DNA of 64,000 nt, taken from NCBI RefSeq assembly GCF_032854445.1, contig NC_088295.1, positions 29,129,385 to 29,193,384 of the forward strand, written 5' to 3'. Under the pieces are notes generated by a model, which searched no databases, had not been told where the DNA came from, and saw nothing but the letters and a program-made list of their open reading frames with translations. The stretch's first letter is position 1. Each line of letters starts with the position of its first letter. Both the position numbers and the translations under genes were made by a program. The DNA comes from Liolophura sinensis (Eukaryota > Mollusca > Polyplacophora > Chitonida > Chitonidae). Below are positions 1 through 10,900 of the stretch, piece after piece.

Positions 1-1040
1 TGACGTATTCCAGGTAAACTGCCCCAGTTTAAACCTTTGGTTTGTGATCCGTGTGTATATTCCTTACAGTCCTGTTTCACAAAGCAATTGTCTATTGATG
101 ATCGTTTCCCTGACTTTCCTCCCACTATTCATTCCTCCTGCCTCCTACGTATAACTGAAATATTCTTGAGTATAAAATATAAAACACCAATCAAATACAC
201 ATAATAAAAAAATCAGAGCAATTGTAGATTAAGTTGACTTTATGATAAAGATATACACTTGCCATGTTAAAGATATAGATGCTGACGTTGTATCAAGCAA
301 CAATGGGCCTGATTTATTTTTGGAACAGGATACTGTTTGACTTTTAAATTAAAAGTTTGTTTTTGATTTTGATTTCAGCGCAGTATGCATTAACAAATAT
401 AAAGACTGTGTTCTTTTTACCATGCACAGTTTTGTAAGGATTCAGGGTCAATCTAAACACTACCATATTGTGCGTGTGATATGCGACCAAGCCTTGGGAA
501 ACTCCAGATTCTGCGATATAAGCAATAGGAAGTTTGAGATGAAATGCATCCATCCACCCTATAGTTTTGAGCACCCGTTGGTATACGTTCTCAAACGTTG
601 AATAGTTTCAGAGCATAAGTTTTAAATACGGTACACTTGCACGGCACTTTGTGTCTATTAACATTTTCAGGCTATTTCAGGGTTTTGTAGTATAACAAAC
701 AACTCTTTCACGGCCTCCTTGTATCCCAAGCCTCTGTGGAGTACCGGTATAATAAACGGAAATAACTCATCTGGGTTCAAGACTGTTAATCACTGAATAC
801 ATATTTTGAGGAACTTGTATATAGTGTCATGATTTGTATACATTCCATAAATATGTATTACAAAATGTTATAGTTATGTGAATGCCACTGAAGGGTCTTA
901 AACTTCCTTTGTATGCACTTGTGAAGACGTATATTTCCACTGAATTAGGCGTACAGTGTCTGAGACTGTTCCATGCTATGAAGGATGCTATTCTTTTAGG
1001 ATGGACGTTGTAATATTGTGCTTGCCATGTTTCCAGACGT
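1..1040. other. Non-coding left edge
   Basis: No exon with convincing coding character is visible before 1041. The stretch is AT-rich. It contains one 3' SINE fragment (about 101-197). The start of the NACHT gene transcript may lie here or outside the window. Confidence 0.5.
101..197 (+). mobile_element. tRNA-derived SINE, 3' fragment
   Basis: It matches the 3' half of the main SINE of this window: a 'cctccca' block, then 'tgaaatattcttgag', then 'aaaacaccaatcaaata'. The tRNA head is missing. The copy is diverged and therefore old. Confidence 0.7.
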
Positions 1041-1106
1041 ATGTACCGATTATTTAAAGCTTGTTGTGATGCTGAAGATGCGAAGAAGAAAGGCGATAAC
1101 ATGAAG
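1041..1106 (+). CDS. Candidate first coding exon of the DUF4062-NACHT gene
   Basis: An ATG at 1041 opens 22 codons (MYRLFKACCDAEDAKKKGDN plus MK) that look like coding sequence. They end at AAG followed by GCGAGT, which would be a non-canonical GC-AG donor. Joining to the acceptor before 1446 keeps frame (phase 0). Otherwise the 1446 exon has no in-frame ATG and a TAA at 1437 just upstream. No homology supports this exon. It may be chance, with the true start elsewhere or outside the window. Confidence 0.25.
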
Positions 1107-1445
1107 GCGAGTGTTTAACTGGATGTATCCAAAATGTATTTATTTATCCAATTCCTGCATTTTCAATGACACTGTACGAAAATATGTGTACTAGTGTGGT
1201 TATGCATGCTAGTGTCAACGTCTTAGTCTATATACAGATACAGTATAGATGTAACATTGTTATCAAGTGAATGATAAGAATTATAAAATACATGCATATG
1301 TTAATGATACGTCTTGTCCATTTTACAGGCCTTCAAATTAAGCAGTATTTTCGTATCAACTAAACCTACTGCACCCCTGTCGCTTGTGGTTTAATTAACA
1401 TCTCTACGTACCTTATTGCAATTTTCATTTGTACCATAAGAACAG

Positions 1446-4400
1446 AATGAAAGCGATGATGTTTTGAAAACGATTGCGTCGTGTTGGTCTGAGGTAGACC
1501 GCCAGTGTTCAGCGTACCAGCGGCGTGTATGTGAGAGTCCGGACTCAGGCCTGGGCTGGAAGACAGTCAGGCTGTTTGTCTCGTCAACATTCACAGATTT
1601 CTTCAACGAAAGAGAAGTTCTTGTCAAAAAGGTAAACTCTCAGCAATTTGTATTATCCCATTGTAGTACTTGACGAACACTAAAATTACACCAAGATGGA
1701 TGCTATATGTAATAATATGAACATAATATATTAATATTTCTTATATAAAGTATTAAATCATTCCATAATATTCTCAAATAAAATCTCTTGACAATATGAT
1801 GGGTATGTCTGTGGGGCAAACACACTAACGCTATAGACAGACTGTCTACTGTTGGTATATTTGCATGTCAAAAAAGAGTTACATACAGTTACATGTGCGG
1901 ATGAAACAGTAAACATGGACTAAGTAAGAGCTACAGTAGTTCACTTGAATTAAATGTCTGTTGTCTCAATGTCTGACGATCTGATATCAGCAACAGTGAA
2001 GTATAACATGCGACGTTGTAACACGTATATATGTTACACTGAATCCCAAGCGTGCATGCTGACAACATTTTGTTCTGGTTAAGCTTTTCGTACCTTTTTA
2101 AATTTTCAGTGGCATGGTGAAACTCTAAAGCTGTTAACAGGCATGGTAGTTGTATGGGTTCGCTTGTTCGAATCATTGTTCCCGCCCAAGGTCTTGCTTC
2201 CGTTTATGTGTTAGCTACGCAAGATCCGCAACCTTTCCAACACTTACAAACCTGGGTCCGTATTTATCAAGCAATTTAATTGCGTCCTTTAGAAGCCAAA
2301 CTCAGAGCAGGGAAGAGCTCAGATTGTGGTTAGTACATTGTTCTGCAGTCAAGAATCAGTGTGCAAATTTTAAACTTTCTAGATCAAAATTTTATTTGTA
2401 GCTATTTGAATATTTGACAAGATATTTGATAAATACGGACCCTGAGAACTGTCTTATACTGTATGTGAAATATACTCGATTATTTAATAATTTGAATGTG
2501 TCATGTTGGATCAGTGAGAGACAAAGTCTTCTCAGACCTGCAATCGCTGGGGTTTGAGTGTAGTTGCCTTGCCGTCATTTTTTTTATTATCGTTCTACTG
2601 TGCATATTAATGCATACCACTTATCCATATTTGGCGAAGCGTGCTAGTGCAGCTCATACTGACTTCCTCTCTGGTCGTACCTGGTCTGCAGGTAATCCGT
2701 GGATGGGCTCTACCCTGTGTGCTGGCCACTGCCATATAAGTACATGTAACATACTTGAGTACGGAGTAAATATTTGATTGTGATAAGTTTTAGGGTTTAG
2801 GGTTTAAGGGTGACAAAGTCTGATCAGAGCACGCAGAAATCCAAAGCACTGTTGTATAGATTTGTCGACATTCATGACGTTGCTCAAAGCTACCATCAGC
2901 TGTATTTGACAAAGCGACACCACTGACCGAAAGCTGATAGCCTGGACCGAGGTATATACAGATCTGTCATACAGACATGAAATAAGTTTCCAATAGGTAT
3001 GCTTATATGTACAAAAACAATGCAGGTGTTTCCTGAGCTACGGGAATGGTGTGAGGACAGGAAGATCTCGCTGATTGAGTGTGACCTTCGATGGGGCGTT
3101 CCCAAAGATTCGACCAGTAAGGAGACGATCTGCACTTGTCTTGAGGAGATTGACAGGTGTCAGGAAGAGAATGGTCAACCTTTCTTCCTTAACCTGCTCG
3201 GAGACAGGTAAGTGGAGTCACTGAACGCGAAGAAGATAAATAAGTCTTGCACCGCAAGACCATGTCGTAGGCTTACATGGCCATGTAACATGTACAGAAT
3301 GCCTGTCGCCATTGTGTCGGTTAATACCAGCTTGCATCAACTATATAGGTTCACGTACAGATTTGACAGGAGTAATGGTGCATAGGGCAAATAGTGATAA
3401 AGTCCCGTAATTGTGTTTAAATCACCATTGACTGGTTGCATATCTGACCCCAACACCGAATGTGTCAGAAATATGCACCAAGTCTTTCATAGACAGATGT
3501 TAAATGTGTTTAAACTGCAATCATTTGTAACACCAGAGCACCGCTAGAGGACGTGCAATTCCTGCTATTTACACATGTACATGAACAGTAAAAACCCTAC
3601 ATAACTAAGGTATGTTGACAAGAGGCCAGAATCCATCGGTTATATGTGACCACGTGCCAGCTATCACACTGTCGTCGATGCTCTGGTTTTACTCTGTGTT
3701 ATTGTATTTTATATTGTATATCTGCATAAACCAGGATTCGCCATCATCTGGGTTTACTATCTGTATGCTGTAGTTTGACCATTTGCCAAGTATCACACTG
3801 CTGTCGCTGCTCTGCACTTACTATATGTATGCTGTAGTCTGACCATTTGCCAAGTATCACACTGTTGTCGCTGCTCTGGACATACTCTCTTGATGCTGTA
3901 GTCTGACCATTTGCAAAGTATCACACTGCTGTCGCTGATCTGGACTTACTATATGTATGCTGTAGTCTGACCATTTGTCAAGTATCAAGCTGTTGTCGAT
4001 GCTCTGGACATACTCTCTTGATGCTGTGGTCTGACCATTTGCCAAGTATCACACTGCTGTCGCTGATCTGGACTTACTATATGTATACTGTAGCCTGACC
4101 ATTTGCCAAGTATCAAACTGCTGTCGCTGATCTGGACTTACTATCTGTATGCTGTAGTCTGACCATTTGCCAAGTATCAAACTGTTGTCGCTGCTCAGCA
4201 CTTACTATCTGTATGCTGTAGTCTGGCCATTTGCCAAGTATCAAACTGTTGTCGCTGCTCTGCACTTACTGTATGTATGCTGTAGTCTGACCATTTGCCA
4301 AGTATCAAACTGTTGTCGCTGCTCTGCACTTACTGTATGTATGCTGTAGTCTGACCATTTGCCGAGTATCACACTGTTGTCCCTGATGAGCACTTACTAT

Positions 4401-4953
4401 ATGTATACTGTAGCCTGACCATTTGCCAAGTATCAAACTGCTGTCGCTGCTCTGGACTTACTATCTGTGTCTTTTATATCCGTGCAGTGTATGTTCGTTT
4501 CGTAAGCACTTATGTTTTATACTATACAGATATGGATGGATACCATCAGAAAGTGATGTGCCGGATGATATCAAAGAAAAGTATGGTTGGGTTCCCAACG
4601 CCTCGATAACATTCATGGAAATTCTGTGTGGTGCCTACAGGTAAGAATCAAGCTGTCAAAGAGAAACCGTTGATGATTCATGTTTCTTTGGAACCCAAAT
4701 ACTATATACATGTATAACTGTAATAACTTTCAGGCGCAAATTTGTGCCTGAAATAAATGAAGGAGATGACGTGAAGAAAGAGCATATTTGTACGACAAGA
4801 GATCTGTGGATGTGATCTTCAAAATGTTATTTCAGAATGAAAAACCCGAATGCGGCGTTCTTCGTGAGAGATTCACAGTTTCTACAAGAGGTACCAGAAT
4901 CACAAAGGACGCGTTTTGTTGACGATGAACCGCTGAAGAGTCAACATCTGAAG
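1446..4953 (+). CDS. Exons 1-4: DUF4062 domain
   Basis: Exon 1 (to 1631) carries VRLFVSSTFTDFFNERE, the hallmark start of DUF4062 seen in nephrocystin-3 and TEP1-type proteins. Exon 2 (3026-3207) carries the second hallmark, ECDLRWGVP, followed by a Cys-containing EEIDRC helix and FFLNLLGDR. Exon 3 (4530-4640) has RYGWIPSE and a repeat-like YGWVPN. Exon 4 (4836-4953) has NPNAAFFVRD. Phases 0, 2, 2, 0 join without a break. DUF4062 is thought to be a TIR/flavodoxin-like fold used as an N-terminal effector or adaptor module. No catalytic role can be read from the sequence. Confidence 0.85.
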
Positions 4954-7900
4954 GTAGGCTGTATTAAGAATCATTTCTGATAATTTGAGGGTCCGATTCT
5001 CACAAGGCTATTTCTGACTTCAATCAAAATTTAAAACCTTGCTTAAATTGAAATGCCTAGTTTTTGGGACTAGAGGCTGAAATGAAGACACATTTGCCTT
5101 AAGCTAACAATGGATTGACGAACAAAATTTTAACCTCTGGAGTCCAGTAATTATCCCTAAAATTTCAACTTCTGACTTAAGTCAGTTTTGTGGAATCGAC
5201 CTCAGATCCGTGCAAGAAATGTGATAGTGTCAAGAAATCGAACGTGGAAAAGGTTTCAGTCTGTAAAACACTTTATACAAATCTGATTACAGAAAATATA
5301 ATAATGTACCTAAATGGCTGCATGAAATTTAGCCTTTGTGGTTCACTCTTCTCAGCATGTATCATAACATGTTGTATCTGGAAACAGGAGCTCAAACGAC
5401 GGATCAGAGAAAGATTCCCGGAACAAGTTTATGACTACGCCTGCAAAGTTGATACGGACAAAGTGGTAGCTGAACAAGAGAGTCCTCAGGTTGGGAAGTG
5501 AATATATGATTCTTAAATAAAGAAGGGCAAGAACATAATATGATGAGTGGCAAATCAAACCCATGAACTCTTGTCTGTAGTATACTTAGTATGCCCTAAT
5601 CGCTGTATGTGTGCTTATAAAACACAAATACAGTGCACAGGCATTGCTGGGTTACAGCTGAAAACGTTGTGTTTTTAATGCAATTTTTGCTGCCCAACAT
5701 TCCTTCTGCCATAAAGTGTTAAATGAAATTTTTTTCTGAAATTTGTCATAGATTGTAGATATCCTCTATAAGCGCAAAGAAATCAAGAATATTGTGAGAA
5801 ATTATACCTGAAAATTATAAACAGACACTAATTGTTTGTCATACCTTTAAGAACTACGCTATTGACCTTTGATCTTCTCTGCTTATCTTAGCTTGCCTAC
5901 CAATTTACTACCTTATTCAGGTGAGTCTCTTAGGGTTGGAAGGCTTCGCACAGCAGGTTCTGGACTTCTTCAAGAATGCCATAGAAAACAAGTACAGCGA
6001 CCAGCTAAACGTGAAAACATTAGACAAATGGGAACAAGGTGCATGTTTTACTTAGGATTTACTTCACTCTACATTCAAACCATTTTGGTAAAAGACAGCA
6101 ATAATATGTGGATTTTTTTGAGTCTTTTGAATCTGGTCTTTTGTTTTGAACTCAAACATCGATTTGGATCTTGAAATTCAACCGGTCGTTGTTTTATCTG
6201 TTGGATTTTATGACAGATTTAGCCAGTTCATTAGTTTTTCTCTTTGTTAGGCAACCATTCTGAAGAAGGCAAGATTTTGTGCCTTGACATGATTTGCTGA
6301 CTTTCTAACTAGAGGCATCATCCGCTTTATAATCAGTATAGGTCCAAGGGTTCCAAAGTGCATTAACATTTGGTCTTGATAAATACCCTGTTGATTAGGT
6401 ATTATATTGGAATACATTTTAGAATAAACGGTCCCTGTGGCATAACGAAAGTGTTTGGTATTTACAGAGAGACAGATGCAGTTCATCTTCATCAAACAGA
6501 AATCAGATGCGACCATTGGCAGGGACGGGGAAGTGGCTACAATGTTATCATATGCTCAAGGAGAAACGCCGAGCTTCCTGGAGCTGACAGGTGTATATGG
6601 AGAGATATAATCTCGAATAAACAATAAAATCATGTCTGTTCCATTCCCTGCATAACGGCCAATAACGTAACAAAGAAGCACACATTCTTTATGCACAGTG
6701 ATATTGTTTAATCGATGTTATATAAACTTATTAAACATTTGAACGGCTTTTGAATTTATAAACATGTATAATCACCTTCCCATCACCTTCCTGTTTTCGC
6801 ATTTTTTGCCTTTTTTGGGGGTGGATGGGGGTGGGGGTGGGGTTAAATGCCTAAAGGCTGATATAGTATGTAAAATGTATCGTGTGTAATGATGTGGACG
6901 TCAAGATGTATTTTAATGTTTCAGAGGGAGAAAAGCTTGAAGAAGGTATGTATCTGTCACGTGCAGAAACATAACTTACAAGTGGCGTACATGTCATACT
7001 ATAGGATACATGACGAGACGTTGTAGCAAAGTTTGGATCCATCACCGACTCGTGGGAACAATATTCTAGAATTCGGCATAAAGAGGATTGTCAAATAAAT
7101 ATTTAATGACATTTTTGCTAAAGCTTTTTTGGAAATCAAGTTTAATTTAAGTACATTATATTTTCCACCCATATACTGTTTTCTACATGTTACACTGTTC
7201 TGGGCTTTTCATGACAGACGCTGTTTGAAATTATATGTGTATTTTGTGGGGAAAAGTACATTTCATGGCCTGGTGCACTAAAAGTAATTCAGCAATAAAG
7301 CAGTTTAGTGACAAATTTTAACTGCAATTGGATTCTTCGTTAATTTCAGGAAAGACAACTGGCTGGGAAGATTTCGAGAATCTTCATTCCAACTTGACCA
7401 TTATCTCACCTCCTGGGTTTGGAAAGACGTCATTGATGGCGAAAATAACAACGGAAGCCATGAAGGTAATTAAACTTTTAACGTAAGATATGTGTAATTT
7501 ATATTTTGACAAATTCGGGAAGAAAATGACAAAACTTACTTTACAATATGTTGAAAGTTACCGACAACCTTTGCCACGCATGTGTGCGGTAGTTCCACGC
7601 CACGCCGAATTGGTGGAAGAAAAGTGGCCCTGCGAACGTAAGACTGTACAAATGGCCAGACGAGTACCGTCAACTGGTTATTGTAGAATAGACCACCGAG
7701 AAATGAGATACATACTAAATTGATCTATATCCAAACTAAAAGCATAAAGCGGTCAGTATATGAAGTTTGATCTATAAATTGTTGGGCTAAAGCTCAAGAC
7801 TATATGCCACGGAATGCCAAAAAATAAACTATGTGGTTATAACTTATCTAACTTCATACCCTACTTTGAATTTCGTATATATTCTCATTCCTGATTCAAT

Positions 7901-10900
7901 TCCTGATGTCTTACTTAATGATATATACTTTCACTGACATGTTGGACTCCACAATTTCAGGCTGGGTTGGATGTATTCTACCACTTTGTCGGAAGTACAA
8001 GCGCTAGCTGCACAGCTAAAAATCTATTGACCAGACTTAAGCGACATGTGATTAGCTCCGACATTCAAGGTTAGTCTCGATTTAAGCCGTTTATTCAATA
8101 TAGTTGTCATATGACTGAAAAAGTGTTAAGTGCGACGTAAAAGCCCAAGCATACATACATATATACACTGACAATATAAAAGTACATTGTTCATAAGTAT
8201 ACTGAGGCTCCTTTTTTTTAGACCAAGAAACCGACGAGGAAGAAGCGATAGATGTCGTAGAAGATTCAAAAAAAGTTTTATCAGTTTTGGCCAAGCAGGG
8301 GAACCAGTTGTTGATAGTCTTGGACGGAGTCAACCAGGTTAGAAAAATATCTTCGAGTAGAATAATTTATATATATTATAATTCAGCTTATCTGAATGCA
8401 TAGGACTAGTGTTTTAAGCCAATGACATGCCTCAATTCGAAAATGCTTAATTCTGTGGAAAACGTCTTTGCATGAAGACAGTGTTTTATGGAGTGTGTGG
8501 CATATATTGATTCACAGTCCCATATAACAAGTCAGTCTAATTTGGATAAAGCTCATTATCCGAAAGTTAGAAAGTTTGCTTACTGGTATGTATGATATCT
8601 TTACCAAAAAGTACCATTTATGCGTTTTGTGCTATGGTTGACTCCCACAGCTGCTGTACCGTGACAGCCTGTCACATCTGGCCTGGTTACCCCCGGGCTT
8701 TCCCTGCAAGACTCGCTGTATCGTCAGTGCTGCCACGGAACATCCCCGGACAGTGGAGAGACTGCTGCGCTTCCCCACCTACAAGTTGCACCTGGGTGAA
8801 GTGTCACCGGACACAAGGAAACAGATCGTGACAGCCTCTCTCGGCAGGTTTAATAAGGTATTAATCATCATCACATATACTACATACTAATATATACCCT
8901 CTATATTCTTTCACTAAATCATTTTTATGAGAGATAAGGGATTGCAGTTTCGTCGGTCTGACGTATTAATCCGTTCCTGATAACGAATTCAATCCCTTAC
9001 ATAGACGAAAATGAAATCTGTCATCATTCGCAGAACGGATTTAAGAGAAGATTTTTTTGAAGAGAGGAAATTTGTTTAGGTGGTGGCTCCATTCTAATTG
9101 ATGATTGACTCCAATACTAACAACAAATCTAAGACACAAAATCTGAACTGATCGTGGTGGTTCCTGCTAGAGCTCTCCAGCATAGGCCGTTTTATTTGTC
9201 ACAAAGTTAGGCTAAGATATTCAACCTGAATTATTTCTGGACCGGAAAAAATTAATCCATCAAGCAATAGTCACATCCAGTATAACTCCTCAGTTTGTAT
9301 TCGACGTCAAAATTCTACAAGTGAAAGTCAATTTTTTGAATTTGGATGCAAACTGAGTTGTAATGAAACTGTTTTTTACTCCCTTTTTGCTATCAGAGAC
9401 TGGACGCAGAGCAGTTGGAGCTGTTACTCTCCCACCCATGTGCCCCACAGCCTCTCTGGCTCATCATCGTCTGTGAGGAACTCCGTGTCTTCGGAGACTT
9501 CGGCAAGCTGACCGGAATGATCTCGAAACTTCCCGAAAGCCTGGACGGTCTACTGGAGGAGATTATCCGGAGACTGATCGCCGAGGACAGCACACAGTGT
9601 ATGGAAAAGGTGGGAAATACCACGCCTGTATTAATATTCTGGTCATCGTCTCCACTTTATTAACGTTGAAATAGTGCAACATTAATCACATTCGAGCTAC
9701 TAACATAGGTGCACGGTTCTAACTCAGAGGTGTTTTACTGAAGACTATTTCATTAACACAAGGGTCGACAAGTTATATAGAGGAAATCAACAGAATACAA
9801 AAGACTACAATACAGACAGTAAAAGCAGAGCAGCAACGAATGCGATAGTTGGTAAATGATCACAGTTAACCCCTGAATTCTGGTTTCTGATCAATTTTCC
9901 TCAGTTAGAGTTATATTCCGACTGTTCATGTATAATCTTTTGTTTTACTCGAGAAAGTCTTGCGATAGTTGCGTTTTCTTGCAACAAAAAACAAGTCATC
10001 TGACTTACGTAGAACGATTATAGGGGTAAAACTGTTAAAATTTACGCATGTAAAGCGCTTTGATGGGAAAAAGTGAAGGATGCACCTTCCTGTCCAGATT
10101 TGAACCTTCACTGTATTTTAGCAGGGGAAGGTCAACCATTTACTTATAACCTTCGAAACGATCTAAGTATTGATGTTGTTATTGGTATTTTTGTTTTCAT
10201 TTTCGTTCCTAGTCTCTGTGTCTGATCAGCTCATCTCGTCGAGGCCTACCAGTCAGTGAGGTTTTGAATTTACTGGGTGACCTACCGTCCAAGACATCCG
10301 TCCCGCTGGCCGACTGGGCACAAGTGCGTCGTTGTATCAAACCCTTCATACGAACAGTTCCTTCGGGTTCTATCGAGCGGATTTTCTTCTTTCACCAGGC
10401 AATGGAAATAGTAAGTCCTTTTAACACGACCAGTGTAATGTGATAATAGTTACCGTACACATATCATCTAGTGGCCTTCGCGTGCTGTATTCCTTACACT
10501 TATAAAAAAACAGAAACCACTGCTGCCTTAAGTCCATTACACTTCACAATGACCCTCATGTCAATTTGCAATCATGTGTCCAGTGGACATAAACGGATTA
10601 CTATATCGTCAGCTACATTTATAGGCCCACATTACATAAATAACAACCTTATCCCTTGAACACCACAAGGCGGTGCGAAACAAACTGGTGTCAGACCTCG
10701 AGCAGAAAAAGAAGTGGAGCACTCACTTCGCTGATTACTTGGAATTTTGGTGCGACAAGAAAGAGCTCAGAAAAGAAGAGTTACCGGACTATCTGAGAGA
10801 AGCCCATCTAAAAGCCAGGTAAGCCTTCATTACCTTATTCTGTTGTCCTTGTAATGCATGCTTTGGGTTCCACGCCTCTTAAAACTACTTGTCATATATT

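Noticed and set aside
344-574. Minus-strand ORF of 76 codons
   Set aside because: No recognised similarity, and no splice or promoter support.
827-1102. Minus-strand 91-codon ORF
   Set aside because: It overlaps the candidate first NACHT exon on the other strand and has no recognised similarity.
3750-4473. CRISPR-like array
   Set aside because: There are no unique spacers; the whole 64-bp unit repeats, and the context is an animal intron.
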